From Gemmatimonadota bacterium (GTDB taxonomy: Bacteria; Gemmatimonadota; Gemmatimonadetes; Longimicrobiales; Gaopeijiaceae): 64,000 nt of DNA. Numbering within the stretch: the first letter of the stretch is position 1; the number at the start of each line of letters is the position of its first letter. Below, piece by piece: positions 1 to 8,827 of this stretch. Made by a program: the position numbers and the translations under genes. The notes beneath the pieces were generated by a model that did no database searches, had not been told where the DNA came from, and saw nothing but the letters and a program-made list of their open reading frames with translations. The stretch covers positions 145,544-209,543 of the forward strand of contig JAJDNC010000103.1 in assembly GCA_022340865.1 (NCBI GenBank), given 5' to 3'.

Positions 1-572
1 GCATCGATTCGGCGACTCTCGCGAACAAGGCTCTGGAGGTCATCGAGGCGCACTATCTGTACGGATTCGGGTACGACGACATCAACGCTGTCGTACACCC
101 CCAGTCGATCATCCACTCGTTCGTGGAGCTCGTGGACGGCTCGGTCCTTGCACAGTTGGGTTTTCCGACCATGGAGCTGCCCATTCTCTACGCGCTGAGC
201 TATCCGGAGCGAGTGGAGGACGACACGCTGCGGACGTACGACCCGGTGTTGGCGTCGCCCCTCACGTTCGAGCCCATCGACCATGCCGTCTTCCCCCTCT
301 TCGGCATGGGGGTGGAAGCCGGGCGGCGGGGGGGATGCGCCCCGGCGGTGTACAACGCGGGCAACGAGGTGGCGGTCCAGGCGTTCCTGGAGGGGCGGCT
401 GACCTTCCCGCACATGGCCGACGTGGTGAGCCGGACCCTGGAAGGCGTCGGAACCCACGAGGTACATACGGTGGAAGACGTGCTGGCTGCGGACGAGGCG
501 GCTCGGGGAGTCGCGGCCGACGCCGTGCGTCGGCTGGGCGACAACAGGCGTGAGACGGGGAAGAGCGCATGA
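1..572 (+). CDS. dxr: 1-deoxy-D-xylulose 5-phosphate reductoisomerase (C-terminal part)
   Basis: This is the C-terminal half of the second enzyme of the MEP isoprenoid pathway, which makes 2-C-methyl-D-erythritol 4-phosphate with NADPH in the cytoplasm. The gene enters from the left edge in the frame starting at base 3, so its start is outside the window. Visible signatures are DSATLANKALEVIEAH, the HPQSIIHSFVE block followed by DGSVLAQLG, and the C-terminal helical block YNAGNEVAVQAFLEGRL; these are hallmark DXR segments. The stop overlaps the rseP start by 4 bp (ATGA), so the two are co-transcribed and probably translationally coupled, a common bacterial arrangement. About 190 residues are visible, against roughly 390 in the family. 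The identification is secure. Confidence 0.95.
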   Translation, partial: IDSATLANKALEVIEAHYLYGFGYDDINAVVHPQSIIHSFVELVDGSVLAQLGFPTMELPILYALSYPERVEDDTLRTYDPVLASPLTFEPIDHAVFPLFGMGVEAGRRGGCAPAVYNAGNEVAVQAFLEGRLTFPHMADVVSRTLEGVGTHEVHTVEDVLAADEAARGVAADAVRRLGDNRRETGKSA

Positions 573-1924
573 CGATTCTCGCGACGGTGATCGTGCTCGG
601 CGTGCTCATCTTCGTGCACGAGCTCGGGCACTTTGCCGCCGCCAAAGCGGTGGGCGTCGAGGTACAGCGTTTCTCCATCGGCCTGGGGCCGAAGCTCGTC
701 GGCTTCCGTGCCGGTGAGACGGAGTACGTCCTCTCCGCCATTCCCCTGGGCGGATACGTGAAGATGGGAGGGATGGACGACGAGGTGATGGAGCGCCTGG
801 AGGGTGGGGGCAGCAGCGAGCCCCGCCAACCCGGGCCCCGTGACTTCGACGGCAAGCCCATCTGGGCGCGCACCGTGGTGATCTCGGCGGGCGTGGCCAT
901 GAACATGATCTTCGCCTTCGTGGTGTACGCCGCGGTCTTCGCGCACTGGGGACTCCCGGAGCTGAGCACCACCCGCATCGGGCAGATCACCGCCGACTTG
1001 CTGCCCGCGGGGACCCAGGCCCTGGCCCAGGTACCGCCGGGAGCCACGATCCTGCGGATCGGCAACAAGGAAGTGCACAATTGGGGCGATGTGCAGGACG
1101 GCCTCTACGACGCCCACCCGGGGCCCGTCACCATAGCGCTCAGCCATCCCAGCGAGACGATTCGTATCCGCATTCCGGCCGACGAGAAGGATCGCACGAA
1201 TCTGCTTCGTGCCGTGGACTATTGGGTGAGTGCCTCGGTGGGCTGGGTGGAGCCGGGATCCCCGGCGGAGAAGGCCGGGCTCAAGGTCGGGGACAAGCTG
1301 CTGGCCGTCGACGGCGTGCCCGTGCACAACTGGTACGACTTCCAGAACCAGGTGGAAGCCCACCCGGGGCAGCGCGTGTCCGTCAAGCTGGAGCGGGAGG
1401 GCGACACGCTCATCCGTCCGGTGACCCTGGGCTCGGAGAAGCAGGAGCGTGCCGACGGCACCACCGCCGAGGTGGGGAAGATCGGGGTCGGGCAGTCGGT
1501 GAACGACTTCACGTACCACCAGGTATCCCTGGGCGAAGCCGTGGCAGCGGGATACCACAAGACGGTGGGCGTGACCGTCATGATCCTCGACTTCCTCCGG
1601 AGGCTGGTGACGGGAGGAATCTCACCCCGCTCCATGGGGAGCATCGTCACCATCGGCGAGGCGTCGGGACAGGCCGCCGCGGCGGGCCTCGCCGACTTCC
1701 TGGCCTTCATGGCGCTGTTCAGCGTGAACCTCGCCATCCTGAACCTGCTCCCCATACCGGTGCTCGACGGCGGTCACCTCCTCTTCATCGCCATCGAGAC
1801 CGTGCGCGGTCGCGCCCTCAGCGTGGAGCAACGTCTGCGCTGGAGCAACGTCGGCTTCATCATCGTCGTGGGCATCATGCTGTGGGCGCTGTCCAACGAC
1901 TTCCTGAGGTTGCTGGGGATGTAA
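569..1924 (+). CDS. rseP: RseP-family site-2 intramembrane zinc metalloprotease
   Basis: A membrane-embedded zinc protease of the site-2 family. Family members cleave anti-sigma factors or remnant signal peptides within the membrane. The 451-residue protein begins with a hydrophobic helix carrying the zinc motif HELGH at residues 17-21. It has one or two PDZ-like regions in the middle (for example VEPGSPAEKAGLKVGDKLLAVDG near residue 225). The second catalytic segment NLLPIPVLDGGHL places the third metal ligand at Asp400, between C-terminal membrane helices. The ATG start overlaps the dxr stop by 4 bp. Length and motif spacing are normal. Its substrate here is unknown, since no sigma/anti-sigma pair lies nearby. 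Confidence 0.95.
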   Translation: MTILATVIVLGVLIFVHELGHFAAAKAVGVEVQRFSIGLGPKLVGFRAGETEYVLSAIPLGGYVKMGGMDDEVMERLEGGGSSEPRQPGPRDFDGKPIWARTVVISAGVAMNMIFAFVVYAAVFAHWGLPELSTTRIGQITADLLPAGTQALAQVPPGATILRIGNKEVHNWGDVQDGLYDAHPGPVTIALSHPSETIRIRIPADEKDRTNLLRAVDYWVSASVGWVEPGSPAEKAGLKVGDKLLAVDGVPVHNWYDFQNQVEAHPGQRVSVKLEREGDTLIRPVTLGSEKQERADGTTAEVGKIGVGQSVNDFTYHQVSLGEAVAAGYHKTVGVTVMILDFLRRLVTGGISPRSMGSIVTIGEASGQAAAAGLADFLAFMALFSVNLAILNLLPIPVLDGGHLLFIAIETVRGRALSVEQRLRWSNVGFIIVVGIMLWALSNDFLRLLGM

Positions 1925-1944
1925 CCACCACAACGGAGGCTGCC

Positions 1945-2412
1945 ATGCCGACCCTGCCCGGATCCGTGGAGAAGTTCCTGGGGAGCGGGAGGCTGGCGGT
2001 GGCCGGCGTCTCCCGGAGCGGGAGTCAGCCCGCGAACTCCATCTTCCGCCGCCTGGTGGCCAACGGGTACGACGTCGTGCCCGTCAACCCCGGCGCGGAG
2101 CAGGTCGAGGGTGTCCGGTGCTGGGCCGACGTGCGCGACGTTCCCGGCGAGCTCGGCGGGGTCGTGGTGGTGACCCACCCGTCGCAGTCGGCGAGCGTCG
2201 TGCGGGCGTGCGCCGAGCGCGGCATCGGCCACGTCTGGTTCCACCGATCGGTGGGGCAGGGAAGCGTCTCCGAGGAAGCGCTCGCGGAGTGCCGGCGCGC
2301 CGGCCTCGCGTGCATCGCCGGGGGATGCCCTCTCATGTTCTGCGAGCCGGTGGACGTCTTCCACAGGTGCATGCGCTGGTGGTACCAGCGCACGGGGCGC
2401 GTCCCCCGCTGA
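1945..2412 (+). CDS. CoA-binding (YccU-like) domain protein
   Basis: A 155-residue protein made of a single Rossmann-type CoA-binding domain. It shows the pattern LAVAGVSRSGSQPANSIFRRL near the N-terminus, then GYDVVPVNPGAEQVEGVRCWADVRDVP and VVVVTHPSQSASVVRACAERGI, as in the CoA_binding_2 family related to the succinyl-CoA synthetase alpha N-domain. The ATG is preceded by GGAGG at 1935-1939. It sits 20 bp after rseP and probably ends that operon, because a strong hairpin follows at 2426-2462. The biological role of these stand-alone domains is not established. The family call is good and the function unknown. Confidence 0.85.
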   Translation: MPTLPGSVEKFLGSGRLAVAGVSRSGSQPANSIFRRLVANGYDVVPVNPGAEQVEGVRCWADVRDVPGELGGVVVVTHPSQSASVVRACAERGIGHVWFHRSVGQGSVSEEALAECRRAGLACIAGGCPLMFCEPVDVFHRCMRWWYQRTGRVPR

Positions 2413-2425
2413 CTCGCGGCGCTGC

Positions 2426-2462
2426 GCCCTGCGGCGTGGTGCCTTGCCGACCGCCGCAGGGC
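2426..2462 (+). terminator. Hairpin between CoA-binding gene and alpha-galactosidase gene
   Basis: A perfect 11-bp inverted repeat (2426-2436 with 2452-2462) encloses a 15-nt loop, immediately after the CoA-binding gene. There is no run of T after it, so it is not a textbook intrinsic terminator. Its position at the end of the dxr-rseP transcript makes a transcription end or RNA-stabilising stem the likely role. Confidence 0.45.
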
Positions 2463-2510
2463 CGGTTACCTGAAGTGGCACCGGAGCCGTCCCTCCTTCG
2501 GGAGCCAACC

Positions 2511-3722
2511 ATGAGCCGCACCACCGCTTTCGCATCCGTCGCAGCCTCGGTCGTCCTCGCCGTCGTCGCCGCCTGTGCCCAGGGACCCGCCACCACGGGA
2601 AGTGCCCCGGCCGCACGGCCCCTCCTGGCCGCCACGCCCCCCATGGGCTTCAACACCTGGAACCGCTTCGGCTGCAACGTGAGCGACACCCTGGTTCGGG
2701 GCATCGCCGACGCCATGGTCTCCAGCGGCATGAAGGACGCGGGGTATCAGTACGTGGTCATCGACGACTGCTGGCAGGTAAGCCGCGACTCCACGGGCCG
2801 GGTCGTGCCCGATCCGGAGCGCTTCCCCGAGGGGATGAAGGCGCTGGCGGATTACGTGCACTCCAAGGGGCTCAAGTTCGGCCTCTACACCGACGCCGGA
2901 GACCGGACGTGCCAGGGCCGTCCGGGCTCGTACGGGCACGAGGACCAGGATGCGCGGACCTACGCGGCGTGGGGCGTGGACTACGTGAAGGTGGATTGGT
3001 GCCACGCGGACTCGCTGGACGCGGCCACGCGCTACACCATCGTGCGCAACGCCTTCCGGCAGTCTGGACGCCCCATGGTGCTGAGCATCTGCGAGTGGGG
3101 GCAGAACCGGCCCTGGGAGTGGGCCGACACCGTGGGCCAACTCTGGCGCACCACCAACGACATCTGGGACAGCTGGCAGAGCATGATCTGGAACGCCGAC
3201 GCCAACGCCCGCCACCAGGCCGCGGCCGGTCCCGGACACTGGAACGATCCGGACATGCTCGAGGTGGGCAACGGCGGCATGACCCTGGACGAATACCGGG
3301 CGCACTTCTCGCTGTGGGCGATCATGGCCGCTCCCCTCATCGCGGGGAACGACCTGCGCCACATGTCCGACGACATCCGGGACATCCTCACCAACAAAGA
3401 GGTGATCGCGGTGGACCAGGACTCGCTGGGCGTGCAGGGTGGCGTGGTGTTCGACCGTGGCGGCGGCGTGCAGGTGTGGGCCAAGCCGCTGGCCGACGGG
3501 TCCGCGGCGGTGGTGGTGCTCGACGAGCGCACGGACTCCGCGGGCGCCTACGTGCGCTGGGCGGACATCGGGCTGAAGAACGGGCCGGCCACGGTGCGTG
3601 ACCTGTGGGCACACCAGGACCTGGGCGTGCACACCGACGACGGCACCTTCGCGGACAGGCTCACGACGCGGGTGCCCGGGCACGGCGTCGTCATGCTCAG
3701 GATCACCCCGGTGAAGCAGTAG
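2511..3722 (+). CDS. Alpha-galactosidase, glycoside hydrolase family 27, probable lipoprotein
   Basis: A 403-residue exo-glycosidase that removes terminal alpha-linked galactose (or a related sugar). The N-terminus is a signal peptide ending in VAAC (Cys23 region), a plausible lipobox, so the enzyme is probably anchored outside the cytoplasmic membrane. The GH27 barrel starts at TPPMGFNTWNRFGCN and contains DDCWQ. The predicted nucleophile is Asp162 in YVKVDWC and the acid/base Asp217 in WRTTNDIWDSW; GPGHWNDPDMLEVGNGGMT is also typical. A C-terminal beta domain follows. The start ATG was chosen because it yields the signal peptide. It is flanked by a hairpin upstream and a convergent gene downstream, so it is likely monocistronic. 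The family is certain and the exact substrate is not. Confidence 0.92.
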   Translation: MSRTTAFASVAASVVLAVVAACAQGPATTGSAPAARPLLAATPPMGFNTWNRFGCNVSDTLVRGIADAMVSSGMKDAGYQYVVIDDCWQVSRDSTGRVVPDPERFPEGMKALADYVHSKGLKFGLYTDAGDRTCQGRPGSYGHEDQDARTYAAWGVDYVKVDWCHADSLDAATRYTIVRNAFRQSGRPMVLSICEWGQNRPWEWADTVGQLWRTTNDIWDSWQSMIWNADANARHQAAAGPGHWNDPDMLEVGNGGMTLDEYRAHFSLWAIMAAPLIAGNDLRHMSDDIRDILTNKEVIAVDQDSLGVQGGVVFDRGGGVQVWAKPLADGSAAVVVLDERTDSAGAYVRWADIGLKNGPATVRDLWAHQDLGVHTDDGTFADRLTTRVPGHGVVMLRITPVKQ

Positions 3723-3750
3723 GGAGGCGGGTGGCGGTCTTCAAGTCGGC

Positions 3751-4572
3751 CTACAGAAGGCTGAGCTGGCTCGGACCCGCTCTCCGACGGAGCGTCTCCA
3801 CGTCCAGCAGGGGGAGCGGCTCGTCCTGGGAGGCCACGCCCAGGTACCCGGACCACCCGGTCTCCCGGAGCGCGTCACCCACGACCCGGCGCGCGAGCTC
3901 CGGACGGTTGCACTCGTGGGAGAGGTGCGCGAGCACGACCCCGGCCAGGCGCGGATGCGCAAGCTCCGCCGCGAAGCGCGCCGCCGCCTGGTTGGAGAGG
4001 TGGCCGTGACTCGAGGCGATGCGCTGCTTCACGGCCCAGGGGTACACGCTGGTCGCGAGCATGACCTCGTCGTGGTTGGCCTCCAGAACCAGGAGATCAC
4101 ATCCCTCGAGGGCGTGACGAATCTGGGCGGTAGGCCGTCCCAGGTCCGTGGCGACCCCCAGGCGGAGGCCGGTGCGCGCGTCCACGAGGGCGACGCCCAC
4201 GGGATCCGCCGCGTCGTGGACCGTGAGGAACGGCTCCACGCGCACGTCACCCACCGTGAACGGGCGGCCGGGGCGGTAGAAGCGGACCTCCTCTCCGCCC
4301 CGGAAGAGAGAGGCGCACGCATCCCGGGTGCGCTCGGTCATGTAGAGCGGGGTACCGTGCTTGCGCGCGAAGACTCCCATGCCCCGCGTGTGGTCGCCGT
4401 GGTCGTGGGTCACGACGATGGCGGCGATGTCCTCCGGCTCGACGCCCATACGCGCCAGGCGGAGCTCCATCTGCCGGGCGCTGAAGCCCGCGTCCACCAG
4501 CACCCGGGTGTCGCCCGCCCACACCAGCGTCGCGTTCCCCGAGCTTCCGCTCCCCAGGACGCCGACCCTCAT
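3751..4572 (-). CDS. WalJ/YycJ-like metallo-beta-lactamase fold hydrolase
   Basis: A 273-residue cytoplasmic hydrolase of the metallo-beta-lactamase fold. The N-terminus VGVLGSGSSGNATLV is typical of the YycJ/WalJ branch. The di-zinc motif THDHGDH covers residues 55-61 (His56, His58, Asp60, His61). WalJ in Firmicutes is linked to the WalKR cell-wall regulon and to coordination of replication and division, and some homologues are exonucleases. Here it is the last gene of a minus-strand operon that starts with a response regulator, 19 bp after the GlmU-like gene. The length matches the family at about 265 residues. The family call is secure; the specific activity is inferred. Confidence 0.85.
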   Translation of the reverse strand: MRVGVLGSGSSGNATLVWAGDTRVLVDAGFSARQMELRLARMGVEPEDIAAIVVTHDHGDHTRGMGVFARKHGTPLYMTERTRDACASLFRGGEEVRFYRPGRPFTVGDVRVEPFLTVHDAADPVGVALVDARTGLRLGVATDLGRPTAQIRHALEGCDLLVLEANHDEVMLATSVYPWAVKQRIASSHGHLSNQAAARFAAELAHPRLAGVVLAHLSHECNRPELARRVVGDALRETGWSGYLGVASQDEPLPLLDVETLRRRAGPSQLSLL

Positions 4573-4591
4573 CGTGGTACCCGGCCCGCAC

Positions 4592-5806
4592 TCACGGCGC
4601 GCTGTCGCCGTGGGTCCTCCGCCACGCCCGCTCCAGGATGTGCCGGGCGCCGGGGGTGAGGCTCCTCCCGCGCCGTGCCATGGCCGCCTCGGCGGTGTCG
4701 ACGAGCTTGTCGAGACGGTATTTGCTCAGGTCGCCACCGGCTCCCCAGGAGAAGGGCGGCACCACCGTGGGCGGCATCAGGCCGCCGAACACGTTGCTGC
4801 CCGCGCCGATGACCGTGCCGGTGTTGAGCAGGGTGCCGATGCCGGTCTTCACGTGGTCGCCGAGCAGACACCCCATCTTGACGAGGCCGGTGTCCAGGGC
4901 GCCGTCGGGAGTCCACATCCGGATGGTGCCGTAGTTGTTCTTGAGGTCGCTGTTCGTGGTGAGGGCGCCGAGGTTGACCCAGTACCCCAGCATGGCGTGG
5001 CCGAGGAAGCCGTCGTGCGCCTTGTTCACGAAGCCCAGGATGACGGAGTCCGCCACCTCACCGCGCACCTTGCACACCGGTCCGATGGACGACGTGCCCA
5101 CGCTGCCGCCCAGGATCGTGGAGCCGGCCGCCACGTAGAGGGGGCCGACGAGGCGGGCGGGTCCCTCCACGCGCACGCCTGCGTCGAGGCGCACGGGACC
5201 CTGGCGCGTATCCACCACGACGCCGGGCTCCACCACCGCTTCCTCGCCCAGCGACAGGGCGCCTTCGCCGAAGCGGACGACGCCCTCCGGGGTGTCGGTC
5301 CCGGGGAAGAGATGCGCCATGTCCCGGACGAGACGTCCGGGGGTACCGCCGACGAGGCTCCACGGCCGCGCGAGCACCTCTCCGGCCAGCGCCACGGAAG
5401 GGCCGTGGCCGTCCGAGGTGGGGTCGAGGAGGGCCGCCTGCGGCGGCAGGGGCCTCCCCGGCGGGACCACCCACCCCACCGTCTCCCCCGCGAGGGTCAG
5501 GCGGGCGGGGCCCTGCGCCTCGGGCGGCTCCTGAAAGTCGAGAACCGCGCGGCTGGACAGCAGTATCCTCGTGGCCTCCGGTGGCACGTCGTCCGCCTGC
5601 ACCACGGGCGCCGCTTCGGGCTCGTCGAATCCCTCGAGGGCGGCGTCGGCCAGGTGGCCCGCGCACGCCAGGCCCAGCACCCGCTCGCTCCGCTCCCGGG
5701 TCGTGAGGCACCCGTAGCGGAGCTCCCCGACGGGGCGGGTGAGGGCGAAGGGTGCCCACGTGCGGGCGCGCCGGTCGTCGAAGAGGTAGAGGAGTGGCCC
5801 GCTCAC
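4592..5806 (-). CDS. GlmU-like bifunctional sugar nucleotidyltransferase/acetyltransferase (alternative type)
   Basis: A 404-residue protein resembling the alternative GlmU family found in Bacteroidetes and relatives. It would make UDP-N-acetylglucosamine from glucosamine 1-phosphate. The N-terminal half opens with LYLFDDRRARTWAPFALTRPVGELRYG instead of the classical LAAGxGTRM loop. The C-terminal half is a left-handed beta-helix with hexapeptide-like repeats (residues about 240-370) ending in GLMPPTVVPPFSWG. The GTG start overlaps the stop of the guanylyltransferase gene by 4 bp (GTGA), which fixes the start. No classical glmU is visible in this window, so this may be the cell's UDP-GlcNAc enzyme, but that is an inference. 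Confidence 0.8.
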   Translation of the reverse strand: MSGPLLYLFDDRRARTWAPFALTRPVGELRYGCLTTRERSERVLGLACAGHLADAALEGFDEPEAAPVVQADDVPPEATRILLSSRAVLDFQEPPEAQGPARLTLAGETVGWVVPPGRPLPPQAALLDPTSDGHGPSVALAGEVLARPWSLVGGTPGRLVRDMAHLFPGTDTPEGVVRFGEGALSLGEEAVVEPGVVVDTRQGPVRLDAGVRVEGPARLVGPLYVAAGSTILGGSVGTSSIGPVCKVRGEVADSVILGFVNKAHDGFLGHAMLGYWVNLGALTTNSDLKNNYGTIRMWTPDGALDTGLVKMGCLLGDHVKTGIGTLLNTGTVIGAGSNVFGGLMPPTVVPPFSWGAGGDLSKYRLDKLVDTAEAAMARRGRSLTPGARHILERAWRRTHGDSAP

Positions 5807-6849
5807 TGCGCCTCCCCCAGCTCGCGAAGCAGGGATTTGAGCTCCGCTGCGCGCGCCCGGGGCATCACCAGGGTGGTGTCGCCGGTGTGGACCACCACCA
5901 GGTCGTCCACACCGTAGAGCACGGCGCGGCCCTGGTCGGCGTACACGACGTTGCCGCGTCCCTCCACCACGGCGGCCTCGCCCTGCGTCACGTTCCCCTC
6001 GGCGTCGGCCGCGCGCGTGCGCGCCAGCGCTTCCCAGCTTCCCACGTCGTCCCACGTGAACGTGGCCTTCACGCATGCCACCCGGTCGCTCCGCTCCATC
6101 ACGGCCCTGTCCACCACGCAGACGGGAGCCGCGGCGAAGTAGGCATTGGGTCCGTCGGACTCCAGCACCGGGAGCAGCGAGGAGACCTCGGGAGCGTGCC
6201 GCGCCACCTCGGAGAGGAAGCGCGCCGCCGTCCACACGAAGATGCCGGAGTTCCACAGGCACCCCTCGGCCATGTACCGGCGTGCGGTTTCCGCGTCGGG
6301 CTTCTCGTGGAACTCCGTCACGCGGAACGCCTGCCCCCCTCCCTCCACGGGAATCGGGGCTCCGGGACGGATGTGGCCGTACCCCGTCTCCACGCGGTCG
6401 GGGGGGACACCCACCGTGACCAGAAGGTCCTCCCCGCGGGCGAGCTCGACGGCGGTCCGGATCGTGTCGACGAAGCCCTCCAGCGGGTGGATGAGGTGGT
6501 CGGCGTGGAGCGACACGAGCATGGCCTCGGGGTCCTCGCGGGCCACCGCCCACGCCGCCCAGGTGAGGACCGGGCAGGTGCCCCGGGCCTGGGGCTCCAC
6601 CAGGAACGACGCGGCCGGCAGGTCCGGCACGGCCTTCCGCATGGGGTCCACCAGGTGTGCGCCGGCGAGGATGCGGATGTGGTCGTCGGCCACGAGCGTG
6701 CGCGCCCGCTCCACGGTGTCGGCCACGAGGGGGCGCGCGCCGGCCAGCGGAAGCAGCTGCTTCGGCCGATCCGGAGTGCTCGCCGGCCAGAAGCGGGAAC
6801 CGATTCCGCCGGCCAGCACCAGGATCCAGAGATGGGGGTCAACGCTCAG
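5803..6849 (-). CDS. manC: Mannose-1-phosphate guanylyltransferase (GDP-mannose synthesis)
   Basis: This enzyme makes GDP-mannose from GTP and mannose 1-phosphate for polysaccharides or glycosylation. The signature LAGGIGSRFWPASTPDRPKQLLPL lies at the N-terminus, with FLVEPQARGTCPVL and SLHADHLI further on; the C-terminal isomerase domain of bifunctional ManC is absent. The start is difficult. The only in-frame ATG (6921) would overlap the response-regulator gene by 83 bp, and a GTG inside the first strand would remove it. A CTG at 6849 has GGGAG about 7 nt upstream and gives MSVDPHLWILVLAGG, so I use it with low certainty. The protein is about 348 residues. It is the second gene of a response regulator-manC-GlmU-like-WalJ operon. 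Confidence 0.88.
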   Translation of the reverse strand: MSVDPHLWILVLAGGIGSRFWPASTPDRPKQLLPLAGARPLVADTVERARTLVADDHIRILAGAHLVDPMRKAVPDLPAASFLVEPQARGTCPVLTWAAWAVAREDPEAMLVSLHADHLIHPLEGFVDTIRTAVELARGEDLLVTVGVPPDRVETGYGHIRPGAPIPVEGGGQAFRVTEFHEKPDAETARRYMAEGCLWNSGIFVWTAARFLSEVARHAPEVSSLLPVLESDGPNAYFAAAPVCVVDRAVMERSDRVACVKATFTWDDVGSWEALARTRAADAEGNVTQGEAAVVEGRGNVVYADQGRAVLYGVDDLVVVHTGDTTLVMPRARAAELKSLLRELGEAQ

Positions 6850-7243
6850 AGAGGATCTCCCGGATGCGCAGGAGGAGCTTCTTGGGGCTGAACGGCTTGG
6901 TGAGGAAGTCTTCGGCGCCACCCGAAAGGGCTTTCTGCCGATCGGTGTCCTGCCCCTTGGCCGTCAGGATGATCACCGGAGTGCGTGCGTGTCGGGGGTG
7001 GCGCCGCATCCAAGCCAGGACCTCCAGGCCCGTCGCCTTCGGCATCATCAGGTCGAGGATAGCCAGATCGATGGGGCGGGGCGAGTCCACGAGGGCCCAC
7101 GCTTCTGCACCGTCGCACGCCTCCAGGACCTGGAACTCCGCGTTGCGAAGGAGGGTGGTGAGGACTCTCCGGATGTGCGGCTCGTCGTCCGCCACCAGGA
7201 TGGACCCGCGCGGAGGGGGAGGGGATGCGTCGTCGGCGCCCAT
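6839..7243 (-). CDS. Single-domain response regulator (receiver only)
   Basis: A 134-residue CheY-like receiver with no output domain. The acidic pair is Asp19-Asp20, the phospho-acceptor Asp64 lies in LAILDLMMP, Thr94 in ILTAKG and Lys116 in FLTKPFSP, so all catalytic residues are present. A short Pro-rich tail precedes the domain. It is the first gene of the operon making GDP-mannose and probably UDP-GlcNAc precursors, behind promoter 7339-7367. With no DNA-binding domain it must act by protein contact. The orphan kinase at 8828-10009, across serS, is a possible partner, but nothing in the sequence proves this. Confidence 0.93.
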   Translation of the reverse strand: MGADDASPPPPRGSILVADDEPHIRRVLTTLLRNAEFQVLEACDGAEAWALVDSPRPIDLAILDLMMPKATGLEVLAWMRRHPRHARTPVIILTAKGQDTDRQKALSGGAEDFLTKPFSPKKLLLRIREILSER

Positions 7244-7338
7244 GGCTCACTCGCTCACCAGACTCGGGCCCGCCTGGGGTGGCACGGCACCGCCGCGGCC
7301 TTGCGCGGGTTTCCGGGGGGCTTGGTGGACGGGCGAGG

Positions 7339-7367
7339 AACCTACCTGGCACCCCGGGTCAAGTCAA
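7339..7367 (-). promoter_or_regulatory. Promoter of the response-regulator/manC operon
   Basis: On the minus strand TTGACT (7362-7367) and TAGGTT (7339-7344) are separated by exactly 17 bp, about 95 bp upstream of the response-regulator ATG. The -10 matches the TAGNTT form seen at other starts in this window. The leader would be roughly 90 nt. Confidence 0.6.
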
Positions 7368-7389
7368 GCAACCACGCGCCTTTTCGGGG

Positions 7390-7419
7390 TTGACACCTCC
7401 CTCCGCGCGCCGGCAAGTT
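7390..7419 (+). promoter_or_regulatory. serS: Candidate serS promoter
   Basis: A consensus -35 TTGACA (7390-7395) is followed after 18 bp by CAAGTT (7414-7419), a weak -10. It points towards serS and is divergent from, but does not overlap, the response-regulator promoter. The strong -35 and its position make it credible; the -10 is uncertain. Confidence 0.4.
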
Positions 7420-7516
7420 TCGCACCTTCTTCGGTACCGCGACGGCGGGCTCCCTTCACCCGGGTGTGAACGTCGAAGGTGCCGGCTCAGTTACGCCAGG
7501 AACAGGCATCGAGACC

Positions 7517-8800
7517 ATGCTCGACATCCGCCGTTTCCGCCACGAGCCCGACGAGGTGAGGCGCGGCCTCGCGCGCCGGGGGAACGCGGAGTATCCCGCA
7601 GTGGTCGCGGAGGTGCAGGCCCTGGACGAGGCGCGCCGCGCGGCCGTCGGCCAGGTGGACGAGCTCAAGGCGGAGCGCAACGAGGCCTCCAGGAAGATCG
7701 GTGCCCTCAAGCGCGCCGGCGAGAGCGCCGACGAGCTCGTCGCGGCCATGCGCGCCTTGGGCGAGCGCATCACCGAGCTGGACGAGGTGGTGCGGGCCAA
7801 CGAGGCACGGGTGCAGGAGGTCCTGCTGGCGGTGCCCAACATTCCCTTGGACGAGGTGCCGGAAGGGGCCGAGGACGCCAACCGGGTGGTGTCGGTGTGG
7901 GGCGAGCCGCGCGCGGTCACCTTCCAGCCCCGGTGCCACTGGGAGCTGGGTGAGGCGCTGGGGGTTCTGGACCTCCCCCGCGGCGCCCGCATCAGCGGCT
8001 CGGGCTTTCCGGTGCTCCGCGGCGCGGGTGCGCGCCTCCAGCGCGCGCTCATCAACTTCTTCCTCGACGTACACACGGGCGAGCACGGGTACGAAGAGCT
8101 GCGCGTCCCTTATCTGGTGACGCGGCAGACCCTTACCGGCACCGGGCAACTCCCCAAGTTCGCCGAGGAGTCGTACCAGACGGAGCGGGACGACCTGTGG
8201 CTCATCCCTACGGCGGAGGTGCCGGTGACGAACCTGCACCGCGACGAGATCCTCGAGGCTTCGGACATGCCCGTGCGCTACACGGCGTACTCGCCCTGCT
8301 TCCGGCGTGAAGCGGGCGCGGCGGGGAAGGATACCCGGGGCCTGCTGCGCGTGCACCAGTTCGACAAGGTGGAGCTGGTGCGCTACGAGCGCCCCGAGCG
8401 GAGCCGCGAAGCCCTGGAGGAGCTCACGCGGGAGGCCGAGACGCTCCTCGAGCGTCTGGGGCTGCACTACCGGCGGGTTCTGCTGGCCACCGGCGATCTG
8501 GGCTTCAGCGGAGCCATGACCTACGACCTGGAAGCGTGGGCGCCCGGTGTGGGGGCCTGGCTGGAGGTGTCCAGCTGCACGTCCTTCACGGACTACCAGG
8601 CCCGCAGGGCGAACCTGCGCTTTCGGCCCGGGCCGGGAAAGAAGCCGGAGTACGTGCACACGCTCAACGGGTCGGCGCTGGCGCTGCCGCGCGTCGTGGC
8701 CGCGCTCCTGGAGACGTATCAGGAGGAGGACGGTACCGTGGTGATCCCGGAGGTCCTGCGTCCCTACCTGGGCCTCGAGCGCCTGGCTCCTCTGGCGTAG
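7517..8800 (+). CDS. serS: Seryl-tRNA synthetase
   Basis: A class II aminoacyl-tRNA synthetase that charges tRNA-Ser, and also tRNA-Sec, in the cytoplasm. The 427-residue protein starts [14 protein letters not shown] and has the long antiparallel coiled coil for the tRNA long arm at residues about 25-105. The motif 2 region is [21 protein letters not shown] and the motif 3 region [17 protein letters not shown]. The ATG at 7517 fits the family N-terminus; a GTG 51 bp upstream would add 17 unconserved residues. Its product would also serve the selenocysteine route implied by selA at the window end. The histidine kinase gene follows after 27 bp. Confidence 0.97.
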   Translation: MLDIRRFRHEPDEVRRGLARRGNAEYPAVVAEVQALDEARRAAVGQVDELKAERNEASRKIGALKRAGESADELVAAMRALGERITELDEVVRANEARVQEVLLAVPNIPLDEVPEGAEDANRVVSVWGEPRAVTFQPRCHWELGEALGVLDLPRGARISGSGFPVLRGAGARLQRALINFFLDVHTGEHGYEELRVPYLVTRQTLTGTGQLPKFAEESYQTERDDLWLIPTAEVPVTNLHRDEILEASDMPVRYTAYSPCFRREAGAAGKDTRGLLRVHQFDKVELVRYERPERSREALEELTREAETLLERLGLHYRRVLLATGDLGFSGAMTYDLEAWAPGVGAWLEVSSCTSFTDYQARRANLRFRPGPGKKPEYVHTLNGSALALPRVVAALLETYQEEDGTVVIPEVLRPYLGLERLAPLA

Positions 8801-8827
8801 CCTGGGGCCCCCCGCGATCGTCCGGCC

